This document shows, one piece after another, positions 1 to 9,726 of a stretch of 29,405 nucleotides of DNA (position 1 is its first letter; the number at the start of each line of letters is the position of its first letter). Position numbers and translations under genes: made by a program. The notes under the pieces were generated by a model. That model was given only the letters and a program-made list of their open reading frames with translations, was not told where the DNA came from and made no database searches. Origin of the DNA: Trichosphaerium sp. ATCC 40318 (Eukaryota; Discosea; Flabellinia; Trichosidae); the NCBI GenBank assembly GCA_038496445.1, contig JALMLS010000439.1, positions 1 to 29,405 of the forward strand, read 5' to 3'.

Positions 1-1342
1 GGTATAAAAAGACGTGAAAAAGTTACTGCGAGGGACAGGTACTCACCTAGATGGCTAGATGAGCCATCAATAGAAACAGTAGCACTCGAATACAAACAAA
101 CAAGGAGTAACATTGCTGACATTATGTTACCAATGACAGAGGTTGTTTTGAAAGAGATTATTGGAGACGGTAACTACGGTATTGTTTATAGAGGGTACGT
201 GTCTTCTTATTTACTCAGAAATGGGTTCGCTTGGAAGTGTGCTTATGTTTGATTCTAGGGAGTGGCGAGCCATTAATGTGGCTGTTAAGATGGGCATTAA
301 TATTGCTAAAGATGCTTACACAGAGTTCCTTGATGAAGTATCAGTTATGAGCGCTATGCGACCTCATAAGCACGTGACCCAATTATTTGGAGTTATTCTA
401 GAACAGAACCATAGAGGAATAGTCATGGAGTAAGTAATATAAATGAAACTTTTTGATCGATATTAATAAGATTTGAACTTTTTGGTTTATTTACTGTATT
501 TTAGGTATTATTCTCGAGGTTCCTTGGATCGCTATTTATTTGACCTATCAACCGATATGACTCTTAAATATAGGCTTGAGCTTCTTATTGGAGTTGCTCG
601 AGGTATGTTACATATCCATAAGGAGGGTTTTGTGCACAGAGATTTGGCAGCTAGTAAGTTAAAAAAGATAAAAGGGTTTGGCTTGTCATTTACAAGTGTA
701 CAGGAAACATATTATTATCCGATACTGGTGTGCCCAAGATATCAGATTTCGGATTATCAAGAAATCTTAAACTTGGCACTAAAGGAAGGACAAAGGCTCT
801 AACAGGACCAATAAGGTACACTAAATCAATTATCGAAGTAGTAAAATTCTGGATTCTTTGTTTCTAACATTTGTGTTTTTTAAGGTGGATGGCACCTGAG
901 AGTATTGGTTCAGGTAGGATTTATTCTAATGCTTCAGATGCCTGGATGTTTAGCTGTGTTTGTTTTGAGTGCCTGGTAAGCCATTTTCTCTCTTTTTTTA
1001 TTGCTGCATGAATTACTTTATATTGTGACAGCTGTTGTTGACTGGTTATTTTCGTAGGCTAGAAAGGAACCACATGAAGGTTCTCATGATTTTTTGACTT
1101 TGGCTGAAGGAATACGAGATAAAGTGCGCGTTTGTTTTAACCTTTTTTTAAGAAATACAAGTCTCCATTTATTGATATTTGTCGCTTATACATACCAAAA
1201 GGGATCACATCCAAAGATGCCTATAGAAACGCCAGTATGGCTTATGGAACTTACACTAAAATGTTGGTCTTTTAATCCCGAAGAAAGGCTTACCTTTGAT
1301 GAAATTTGCTCCGTTTTTAAAAGAAATACTGAAAGCAAATAA
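1..1342 (+). CDS. Protein kinase with tyrosine-kinase-like catalytic loop (5' partial)
   Basis: The frame is open from the first base, so the gene begins left of the window. Exons by frame and splice sites are 1-194, 259-429, 505-653, 704-815, 885-975, 1058-1123 and 1202-1342, and all phases fit. Joined, they give a full catalytic domain: glycine loop GDGNYGIVYRG, VAVKM with the ATP-anchoring Lys, catalytic loop HRDLAARN (split by an intron), DFG as KISDFGLSR, APE as RWMAPES, and the C-lobe LKCWSFNPEERLTFDEI. HRDLAARN is the form usual in tyrosine kinases, and a transfer of ATP phosphate to Tyr or Ser/Thr is expected. The roughly 60 residues before the domain are not recognised. The stop TAA is part of AAATAAAA, a possible polyadenylation signal. 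The acceptor of the last intron (AAAAG) and its GTGCGC donor are weak but are needed to keep frame. The family is certain; substrate and pathway are unknown. Confidence 0.88.
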
Positions 1343-1537
1343 AATGTACAATTATCCTAATATCGTTTCATGACACTTGACGTAACCTTGTAGTAAATTT
1401 CACAAACCCCATCATGCCATAGCTCGTGAGCAAGATTTAACACAACTATCGACGGCTTTTTGTGACTTAAAAAAAAGTTGATTTTTCCCGCTCTGCTTAA
1501 CGGTTTGTATCGGTTATTTAGACTCATACATTCAATC

Positions 1538-2639
1538 ATGACAACTCAAGAAACACGCAGAAGCTTTTCTGATAAAGAAAACTACATTAATATGCCTACA
1601 ACGCCAACAAGGAGTCCATCAAAATCGATTTTAAAAAAGAGGAAATTGAACGACTTATCCTTCTCTATTTCGAAACGTAGGCACATAATACGCCCAAATG
1701 GTGCTTCAGGTACGTCATTATCGTATTCGTAGATGTATTTACAGCCAATAGACAAAATTTCGCTTACAAAGCTTGTTGGCGAATTTGCTACACGTATAAC
1801 TGCATCTGAACTATCTAGAAGAGCGTTGGAAGCAGAACTAATAAAATCAGAGCAAGGTAAAGAATTTTGAAAAAGAAACAGAAAAAAAGTAGCCGTTAAC
1901 TAAAACCGCGGCTAGAAAAACAAGAGTTGCTACAAAAACTAAGAGAAAAGGATGAATTAGAAGCGAGATTAAATTTAAAGACACAACAATTAGACCAGGT
2001 AAAGCTTTTTTTTGAAAAAATGTTCGATCCCTTACGATTTTTGTTTCTAGTTACTCATAGAATGTGATAAATGCGTAAGTACTATGTTTTCTTTGCATAA
2101 TGAAATGACAAGTTTTGATGTTGGTGTTTTCCTATTTTTTTCTTATTTTGTTTAAATCTCATCGAACCTAGTTCAAAAGATTTGAAACAGAGCGAGAGAA
2201 TATGGTAGAAACTGCGTGTAGGAAAGTAACAGAATTAACAGAGCAAAGTGCTGCGTTAGCGTCAACTCTTTCTTCAGTAAACAAAAACCACCGAGTGCGT
2301 TCGTTGTTCAAATACAGCCTTTTAGACCGTTCTTTTTCTTCGAGTATTTCGTCTGATTCATGCTGTAGATTTATGTAACGCGAAGCCAGGATGAACTAGG
2401 ACAAGTTAAAAAAGAGTACGCTAAAAATTAGTCTACAAAAATCACGTGATTTGGATACTCATCTAACTTTTTTTTTTTGTAGATTGTTTAATGCTTACGG
2501 TGTTATGATTAATCTCAGCGATATGGTTTCTGGTCACGAGATTAATAATTGTGATATGAATGAACTATATAATAAGGCCTTACAAGAAGGCGTTAGTTAC
2601 AGGGATTTTGCTTTGTGGTTATCGCAGCAATTCCATTAA
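1538..2639 (+). CDS. Coiled-coil protein with KEN box, CDK-type sites and basic N-terminus
   Basis: Seven exons (1538-1709, 1752-1856, 1916-1998, 2051-2074, 2172-2294, 2369-2415, 2483-2639) sum to 711 nt, giving 236 aa from the ATG in AATCATGACA. The N-terminus holds DKENYIN, which fits the KENxxN/D degron form used by the anaphase-promoting complex. It is followed by TPTRSPSKSILKKRK, with an S-P-x-K CDK consensus, a SILK sequence (a PP1-docking form in kinetochore proteins) and clustered basic residues that could act in nuclear import. Residues about 70-180 are a heptad-like helix rich in E, K, L and Q. The last 50 residues look globular (LFNAYGVMINLSDMVSG). This layout resembles small chromosome-segregation proteins, but I cannot assign a family. 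The first intron contains an in-frame TAG and is needed to explain it. Confidence 0.7.
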
Positions 2640-2817
2640 AAAACAAAGCCCAAGCAAAAAAGAAACAAATGAGAAAAACTCGTTTTGTATAATAGACTTG
2701 TAACATAAATAACTCCATTGTGTGATCTCTTGTTGGTTTTTTGGAGTTTCTATACCATCTCTTCAATAGTTAGGAAAATAACAATCAGTACAGGTTTGTA
2801 AACAAACGCCAGACTAG

Positions 2818-3406
2818 AGTGTCAACTTAATCGCTGTAGCAGTTCTTAGAAAAACGTCAAAACAGTTCAAAGTTAAGTTGTTATCCGCTTGGAGGCATTC
2901 TCGGAATAGCGAATCGCTCACTCTGGAATACATTGTCTTGCAAAAGAGCTCAGTTTGTTTCGAGCTTCAGTTGAAATTTACAACAGCTCTATCAACGGTT
3001 CAAAACGGCATTTTAAAACTTAACGAATGCCTTAAGCCGTCATTACATCCTTCAAACGCTACATATAATGAACATCTGTGGTGTATCAGTAGAACAGGCT
3101 CTAGTGTACCTTCGTGAGACACATACAGATGCTTTAGCTCAGATTAAGTCCAAACATCAAGAAGCATTTGTAACTCATCTCGAACGTGTTTTGCATGAAT
3201 CAAATACAACCCTTTTGCAGCAACTAGACATGGCAATACTGAAATATACAAGTAGCAGCCAATTAAAACGTAATCAGGCTACTAAATATTCAAAACCTCA
3301 TTCGCTTAGCAATAAACAATTAGTAGGGTACGCAGTTTTTGTAGTCTTTTTTTTTCAACTGCAAATGGTTTTAGGCTTGTTTTTTTGTTTTCCACCCAGA
3401 TTGTAA
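2818..3406 (+). CDS. Unresolved helical reading frame (gene or pseudogene)
   Basis: Two frames look coding but do not join cleanly. Frame 1 is open from 2818, just after a possible CTAG acceptor, to 3117 and reads through KFTTALSTVQNGILKLNECL. Frame 2 is open from about 3020, has an ATG at 3068 and reads through SVEQALVYLRETHTDALAQI, a helical, possibly coiled-coil stretch. It could end at 3406 through a GTACGC donor at 3328 and an acceptor at 3399. I found no intron that links the two frames in phase except one from 2957, which would delete the helical part. A frameshifted pseudogene, a start at 3068, or a first exon of the F-box/LRR gene downstream are all possible. No family recognised. 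Confidence 0.35.
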
Positions 3407-3451
3407 CGTTTTTTTTCTTAGTTTTGACTTTTTGACTACAAACAACAAGCT

Positions 3452-3606
3452 GGGTTTGCACTACATTTCGCGAAAGTAGGCAGCCTTGTTCTATTTCTTC
3501 GAAATCCGTTTTTTTGGAGGGCTTTTGTACAACATTTTGCAAGAAAGTAGTGCATTTTTTAGTCAATCGTGGCTCTAGTTACTTTTGCGAAAAGTAGTGC
3601 AAACCC
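3452..3606. mobile_element. MITE-like 155-bp inverted-repeat element
   Basis: Bases 3452-3479 and 3579-3606 are imperfect inverted repeats of 28 bp with about 25 matches, both beginning GGGTTTGCACTAC at the outer end. A third copy of the inner part (GAAAGTAGTGCA) lies at about 3543-3554. There is no coding capacity beyond a chance antisense frame. Size and form fit a miniature inverted-repeat element. I see no clear target-site duplication, so a simple hairpin sequence remains possible. Confidence 0.55.
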
Positions 3607-3626
3607 TTTGCTTTTGAAAAAAATTT

Positions 3627-5123
3627 GTGAGTGACGACACGTGCGCCTTACAAATATTTCCAACTGAAGGAAAAAAACGTCTAGAGAAAAATAAAAAGTG
3701 CAAGAGTCTTGTTTGCCATTATGATATCATAGCCCTGCTTTCACTCATTTTTATTAGTACACTTACCCACGTGACATCACACAAAGAACCCTTTATTGTA
3801 ACAGACTTTCCACCAGAAGTTATTTCAAATATCTTAAGTTATACAAGAGGTAAAGATAGATATTCTGCTGCCCAATCATGCCATTTTATTGCTGATATTA
3901 TTCATGATATTGTTGGTTATGAGCAAGTAACCCTTTCTAAAGTTAAAGATATTCTACTCGCTAGAAGTTACAAGGGTATCATGAACAATAGTATAATTGT
4001 GATGAATTGTAATATTACAAATTTGTACTCATTGTTAGCTGGGTGTCACCACATTAAAAGATCATCAAATCGTCAAATGACCAACTCTGATCTGCAAGCA
4101 ATATCAGGTGTTCATACAATAGATTTAAGCTATTGTCAACAAATAAGTGCTCGTGGTCTCAAACAACTAAGAGGTGTACACAAGATTAATTTAAGTGGGA
4201 TCCGTAGGTATTCTTCAGAGGGGTGTGACGGCCTAACAGATAAGGCACTTAAAATAATGACAGGTATCCATACCATCAACCTTTCAGACACTTCAATAAC
4301 AGATAAAGGGTTCAAATATATGAAAGGTGTTTATTGTATTGATGTTAGTGATACAGTTATAACAGACAAAGGATTAACAGCTTTACAAGGTGTACATAAG
4401 ATAATTCTTAGAAACTGCTCCTACATTACAAACAAAGGTATTGAGGCTCTCAAAGGCGTCCACAGTATCTCTCTAAAGAACACAAAAATAACAGATGAAG
4501 GAATCAAATCCCTCAGAGGCGTTCATTGTACTGATCTTTCGTGTACTGCTATCACAGATAAAGGTCTCAAAGTATTACAAGGAACCCATACTATTTGTCT
4601 AGATGGTCTTGACACTATCAGTGATGAAGGTATCAAAGCATTAGCAGGGGTCCATGCCATTTCTGTGAGTGGATGCACTAACATCACTGATGAAGGTATC
4701 AGAGCGCTTAAAGGTGTTCATTGTATTGATCTGTCGTGTACTTCTGTTACTGATAAAAGTCTTAAAGCATTGGCAGGGGTCCATACCATTTCTGTGAGTG
4801 GATGTGCTAACATCACTGATGAAGGTATCAAAGCACTCAAAGGCGTCAATTTTATTGATCTGTCGTATACTTCTGTTACTGATGAAGGTATCAAAGCATT
4901 AGCAGGGGTCCATGCCATTTCTGTGAGTGAATGTGCCAAGATCACTGATGAAGGCATCAAAGCACTCAAAGGTGTACATTCCCTTGATATCTACTGTACT
5001 ACAATAATGGACGAGACCATCGATGCCCTAAGGCCTGAACTTTGTTATGTTTATGGTGATTTCATTTCAGAAGTTATGGGAGTGTGTAATGGGCTTTATG
5101 TAAATATTTGCGTTAAGTACTAA
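3627..5123 (+). CDS. F-box / leucine-rich-repeat protein
   Basis: One long frame encodes an F-box-like motif (TDFPPEVISNILSYTRGKDR, then a Ser-Ala-Ala-Gln-Ser-Cys stretch) followed by about 15 LRR units of 21-25 residues with the consensus GVHxIDLSxTxITDEGIKAL. F-box/LRR proteins of this cysteine-containing type usually act as substrate adaptors of SCF ubiquitin ligases, the F-box binding Skp1 and the LRR array holding the target. The last repeats form near-identical pairs with a 132-bp period. The start is unclear: an in-frame TGA lies at 3615-3617, the frame opens on GTG at 3627, and the first in-frame ATG is far inside, after the F-box. A missing upstream exon is likely; an acceptor after ATTTTTATTAG (3762) would take a phase-2 exon, and the donor at 3328 has that phase. 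AATAAA follows the stop at about 5130. Confidence 0.82.
   Translation: MSDDTCALQIFPTEGKKRLEKNKKCKSLVCHYDIIALLSLIFISTLTHVTSHKEPFIVTDFPPEVISNILSYTRGKDRYSAAQSCHFIADIIHDIVGYEQVTLSKVKDILLARSYKGIMNNSIIVMNCNITNLYSLLAGCHHIKRSSNRQMTNSDLQAISGVHTIDLSYCQQISARGLKQLRGVHKINLSGIRRYSSEGCDGLTDKALKIMTGIHTINLSDTSITDKGFKYMKGVYCIDVSDTVITDKGLTALQGVHKIILRNCSYITNKGIEALKGVHSISLKNTKITDEGIKSLRGVHCTDLSCTAITDKGLKVLQGTHTICLDGLDTISDEGIKALAGVHAISVSGCTNITDEGIRALKGVHCIDLSCTSVTDKSLKALAGVHTISVSGCANITDEGIKALKGVNFIDLSYTSVTDEGIKALAGVHAISVSECAKITDEGIKALKGVHSLDIYCTTIMDETIDALRPELCYVYGDFISEVMGVCNGLYVNICVKY
4648..4978 (+). repeat. 132-bp coding tandem repeat within the LRR gene
   Basis: Segments starting at about 4648, 4780 and 4912 repeat with a 132-bp period (44 codons, two LRR units). 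Each alternates GVHxISVSxCxxITDEGI with GVxxIDLSxTSVTD. The near-identity of these pairs compared with the diverged earlier repeats points to recent duplication or gene conversion. Confidence 0.75.
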
Positions 5124-5182
5124 CACTCAAATAAAAAGAAAGTCGAAGTATCCTTCTGTTTCCATTCTTATCCCTCCACAAT

Positions 5183-6213
5183 CAGTGGTAAAATGAAAAC
5201 GGGATTTTGGATATAAATCCCACTAAATTCCTTTGTTTTAGGGATTTTTAAGGTAATTTGTGAAGAATTCTTATTTTTATTTTTTTTTATGGCAGGATTT
5301 TTGATAGAATTACCATAATATTCCCTTAAATACGGAATTTTCAGAATTATTGTACAAAATCCAGCAAATAATGTTCTAATTTAGTTAGGGTTAGGGTTAG
5401 GGCTAGGGTTGAGGTTTATGAAAGTACAAATTAAGTTAGGGTTAGGGTTTAGTTTTATATTTGCAAAAAACCATCGACACCTTAGGTACATAGGTTTTTC
5501 TAGCAAACAATATCCACATGCTATTATTAAAGGTGCAAAAACCAATGGTACAGGTTAAAGTGCGTTAATCCAAAAAGTAACAGAGAACGTGTTTTAGGTG
5601 GTTTGAAAAATCACTTAAACATAAATATCTCTTACTTATCTGTTTTAGGATGATTAAAGCATTGCAACAGCCTTATTACACCATTAAAGAATGTATTTAA
5701 AGCATTAACTCCAAGTACGTTGTTTTTAAAGCTTATTTCCACTTAATTTATCAAAAAACCCTACGCGTTCTTAATTTAGCATTTACAAACGCATTAATTA
5801 TTGTTCAGGCTCTCAAAACCAAATGCGATCAAATTACTTCTTTCGTTTATGAAGACACGATGTATTTAACTTGTACGTGTTATTTAGAATGTTTGTATTT
5901 GTAATGATCAATAAATAAAATGACTTTGCGTTAAATCTGAACCAAAGTATCGAATAATATTTTGTGTAATTTATAAAGTATTTTTTATTGAAATCTACAA
6001 AAAATACATTAAGAAATGCTATAAAGAATACATAGAGAATTCTATATAAAATACATATGCAATTCCAAAAGTAATACTCTAAGAATTCTATGGGTAATAC
6101 TTACGGAATTTCATATAAATTCAATGGGAATGAAGGAAGAGTTTTTCTGTCTACTTTTCCCATAAGAAAACAGGGTGGATTACTTAAAAATTCCCATTTC
6201 TATTTTACTACTG
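5183..6213. mobile_element. 1.03-kb non-autonomous element with terminal inverted repeats
   Basis: The left end CAGTGGTAAAATGAAAAC (5183) pairs with the inverted right end ending at 6213, whose complement reads CAGTAGTAAAATAGAAAT. The similarity continues for about 26 bp with a few mismatches. AT lies immediately outside both ends, as it does around the large transposon downstream. The interior has no gene, is very AT-rich, carries telomere-like TTAGGG repeats and several copies of AATTCTAT and AATACAT. I infer a deletion-derived or MITE-like element moved by a transposase encoded elsewhere. Confidence 0.6.
5385..5450 (+). repeat. Interstitial TTAGGG-type telomere-like repeats
   Basis: Three TTAGGG units and one variant (CTAGGG) run from 5385 to 5408, and about two more lie at 5436-5447. 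The stretch sits inside the 1.03-kb element. It may be captured telomeric sequence or a hint that the host telomere unit is TTAGGG. Confidence 0.8.
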
Positions 6214-6215
6214 AT

Positions 6216-6624
6216 GAGGGCATCGGCTGAAACCTTGTCAGATTTGATAGTATATTAGTAAATACTCCTCAATTTTGATAGCGCTTGGAAATGAGACCCA
6301 TAAAGTTTGTTTCAACAAAATCTTCTTTCGTTTTTGTGAATTTACAAGTGGCATGCATAAAAAATGAGTGAATTTATTGCATTGATACATTAGGAACCTA
6401 ACAGGTTCTATTTCCTCGAATATCAAGGTAACTTTTTTCTAGTATTGTTGATTGTGGAATATGTTTCTAACCCATACCACAAGTGTTACAGGGAGCCCTG
6501 GAATGGTTAGGTACACATTTAAAATATATAGATACTAACCTCCAAACCACTATATATTTAGAAAGTTTCCATGGCATATTATGTGCCTAGAACAATTGTT
6601 AAAAACTTGATTAAAAAAAACCCA
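6216..6624. other. Intergenic stretch, nothing recognised
   Basis: No convincing gene is seen on either strand; a 62-codon minus frame has no supporting motif. On the - strand it would be the original downstream sequence of the F-box-type gene now cut by the transposon. It contains an AATAAA on that strand at about 6379-6384, which could have been its polyadenylation signal. Confidence 0.4.
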
Positions 6625-6626
6625 AT

Positions 6627-6641
6627 CAGGGCTGAAACTCA
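6627..6641 (+). repeat. Left terminal inverted repeat
   Basis: CAGGGCTGAAACTCA, preceded by AAT and followed three bases later by AGGCATT. It is identical to the complement of 20934-20948. It is the probable recognition and cleavage site for the transposase. Confidence 0.9.
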
Positions 6642-6910
6642 ACAAGGCATTTTTGGACAATGCGTAGGCATTTTCATCAAATAATGCCTTATTTTTTACA
6701 AAAATGCCTAGTTTTTGCTTCATTCAAAAAGGCAAATACAGGGCAATGCCTTATTTTTTGCTCCAAAAATGCCTTATATTTGATGAAAAAAGCTTGCATC
6801 TGGTACACAAGATTGCAATGGTTTTGCCTGCATATTTTTAGGAATTATGCCCTTCAAATTAGGGCATAACTCATGCATCAATGCCTTATTTTGAAGGCAA
6901 AAAGTAAGCA
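6642..6910. repeat. Left outer subterminal repeats (AGGCATT / AATGCCT)
   Basis: About ten copies of AATGCCT or AGGCATT and close variants (AATGCCTTATTTTT is a common longer form) occur in both orientations. A matching array lies inside the right end. In CACTA-type elements such subterminal motifs are binding sites for an element-encoded protein; that role is inferred here. Confidence 0.8.
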
Positions 6911-6929
6911 TTCAGGGCTAAAAATTTTC

Positions 6930-7410
6930 GTGGTAAAAATGTATAATTTACTGTCAAATTAAGATAAAGTTTACTGTCAAAAAGCAAGTTTTACTTCCTC
7001 AACTACAGTAAAAAACTGTCATTTTGAAGGTAAATTCAGGGTTTTTACTATGTTTTTTACTGGTAAAAAAGCTGTATTCTATGTAAAAACAAGACAAATT
7101 TACTGTCAAAACTTGGTAAAATCCAAACCATGTTACCGTCAAAAACTAAAGCTCATTACAGGTAAAAACCAAGGTATGTTACCATCAAAAACTACCCCAT
7201 ATTACCAGTAAAAACCAAGCCATATTACCATCAAAAACTACCCCACGTTACCAGTAAAAACCAAGGTATGTTACCATCAAAAACTACCCCATATTACCAG
7301 TAAAAACCAACCCATATTACCGTCAAAAACCAACCCATATTACTGTCAAAAATTACTCTACATTACCTGCAAATCACGACTTTATTTACTGGTAAAATAC
7401 AAGTTATTTT
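6930..7410. repeat. Left inner subterminal repeats (TTACYGTCAAAAA / TTACCAGTAAAAA)
   Basis: Some 20 copies of TTACTGTCAAAAA, TTACCGTCAAAAA and TTACCATCAAAAA alternate with TTACCAGTAAAAACCAA, with a spacing of roughly 20-25 bp in the densest part (7120-7370). A smaller inverted set lies at 20040-20190. The 14-mer ATTACCGTCAAAAA at 7316-7329 recurs inverted at 20157-20170. Confidence 0.8.
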
Positions 7411-7721
7411 ACTGTCAAAAAGAACTACCAACAACCTGACGCTATAAAAACAAATAACCACACTCATCTTCTTTTTCCTTCAACTCAGATATTGAAAAGC
7501 GTTGTAATTTATCTAAAACTGCAATAATTTATTAGATGTGATTAACAATAATGCAACGTACAATACACATGATGTCTAATCAACTTCGCTTTGTTAGCCA
7601 AGTAAAATTGTTTGAAGAAGAACTTGATTTGGGCTGAACTAACACGACATTTAGAATTTTTTAAAATCCTTTTTGAAATCATGTCACTTCGTTTCTAAAT
7701 TCCGTTAAACACTGAAAGTTG

Positions 7722-9687
7722 CTAAAAAAGACTCACCTCAGGCTTTTGAACTGCAACTGCAGCATAGATGTATCTGGCAACCATTTCTGCATTTTGTTGA
7801 CGGCTCATCTGTAATTTGTTATCAATAACTTTAATCGCATAATCAACTTCTACAACAGTTTTATATGCTTCAAGCACAGGCATAAAACCAAGTATTTTGT
7901 GAGCATTTACACCTGGACCTGGTACAGTTACCAGTTAGCACTTAAAGCAACAAAGTACAAAAATAATTCCAAAAACCCAGATAACGCACAACATACAACT
8001 ACACACTCATGCTGCGGCACAGCAACCATACAAAGCCAACCTCTAAAGATCATTAATCCTCTATCATATAGATTAAACGCGTACATGTTGGTAGAGTAAC
8101 AATCATGTAAACTTTTTGGATTGACTATTTCACACCCAATTTCTTGGAACAAAAAAGGTACCAAACCAAACACCAAGGTTTTTGTTATATCAACCTAGGA
8201 GAGCGTTCAAAAAAAAGTGATAATTAAATGGTTTACGTCTAACTTATCTTCATCTTTGAGTGGCTTGTGAAATCCGATGATCTTATGTTCATACGTAACT
8301 CCTAAAAAGATCAACTAGCGGCATAATACAATGGAAAAATGTGCTACCTCTGTAAAAAACCAAAAAAAGTTAGCAACGCATGTAAAATGTATTTGCACGT
8401 ACTTTGGTCTTGCCACGTAAAGGTACGTTTGCATTTGAGCAGTATTGGGAGTTCCATCTTTAGAAAAGAGCCACACACAATCTTCAAATGTGTATGCTAT
8501 TGTTTTTACAAATAGCTCCGTAGAAAAAGAGAATTTGTCGCCCTTGGATTCTTGTTCTACAGTTGACGCTAATTCATCTATTTAAAGCGATTGAATTAGT
8601 GCACAATCAACTTAAAGCAGATACAAACTTGAGTTGGTTTCTTTGGTGTTTGAATTTTTGCCAACAGAATTTTTAGTAGGAGTTTTTGGTGGACTAGAAG
8701 CTGCGTCATATTCATTGATAAGTGCATCCAATGTACAGGTGATATTTTGCACATCAAGTAAATTGACATTTTCATCATATTCGTCGCTGTTGTTATAACA
8801 GTAAGCGAGCTGTTTGGTAATAAAATGGACGTACATGTATTTAAGAGCATCTTTTACTTCAAACCACTTGGTCGCTGAATTATAATAATTTACAAATTGT
8901 ACTTTTTTATCAACAGTAAGCACCTTCCACAGTCTATTAACCTACAATAACAGATTCAATTAGAGCTGTGTAAACAACATTTTTTATAACGCACATCAAC
9001 AGTGAACAAAGTCTCCGCTTTGTGAGTGATTTTAAATACAAACTGTTTACCAAAGAATGCTCCGCCACGCAAGGCCGCTTTCATTACACCAACTACAAGG
9101 TTATTAAGTGTTTATAAAGCGAGAAAAGAAGAAAAATTAATTTTGTGTTTTTTACCTGTACTTTCTGTTGAAATATCTGGTCGCTTCTCAAGCAAGATTC
9201 TCAAGTATGCAAACATGTATCCTCTCATCTTTTTTAGTTGGTTTTCATGCTTTTTTTTGACTAATGAAAAATCTATAACGACGTCCTGGGTTGTTTCTTT
9301 TTTTCGCCATTCAGCTTGTAACTCCTTCAAAACGGTGTCTTTGTCTGAAGAACCAGCCTCCATCAAGGCAATAATAGCTTTGGTTATTTGTTTTTTCTGT
9401 GTTGTAGTAAGTAAAAAATGAATGCTTCTAGCAATGCAAATAATTAAAGCTGTCGTAACGTACAGGCATAGGAGCAGGCGTAGAGAACTTTTTTTCTTTT
9501 AATTCTTTTAATTCTCCAGCCATTAATTTCAACATTTGACTCATGTTTCTACAAGTTAAATGAACAAAAAGAACCAGTAATAAAGCCAGAATTTAAAATT
9601 TAAATTGTATTGCTCGTACTTCATCATAGGGACTATTTTATCAGGAGTCAGCTGTTTTTTGGAAGGAGAAGGTTCTGATGACATCAT
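7722..9687 (-). CDS. Transposon gene D, unknown protein of about 470 aa
   Basis: Exons, in reading order: 9687-9620, 9548-9464, 9396-9156, 9092-8995, 8941-8629, 8577-8399, 8314-8237, 8194-8041 and 7918-7722; the sum is 1413 nt. The protein starts MMSSEPSPSKKQLTPDK, has a charged helical stretch (MLKLMAGELKELKEKK), a lysine-rich middle, a Thr/Pro/Lys/Asn-rich linker (about residues 240-265) and a mixed alpha/beta-looking C-terminal half ending in QMSRQQNAEMVARYIYAAVA. No family is recognised. The junction between exons 6 and 7 is the least sure; a GTACGT donor at 8402 is stronger but does not lead to an open frame without a 2-nt exon. The start lies only 39 bp after gene A's stop, and gene A's AATAAA lies in that gap. 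AATAAA on the - strand at 7533-7528 may end the transcript. Confidence 0.62.
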
Positions 9688-9726
9688 TGAGCTTTGTAAA
9701 ACTCAAGTTGACTTTTATTCAATTTT

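Noticed and set aside
8314-8402. A 2-nt microexon in gene D
   Set aside because: It would let the stronger GTACGT donor be used, but a GTGCAA donor three bases further with an acceptor at 8315 gives the same frame without such an exon.
9026-9421. 131-codon plus-strand frame
   Set aside because: It overlaps exons of gene D on the - strand, which join in phase and read as protein; the plus frame has no such support.
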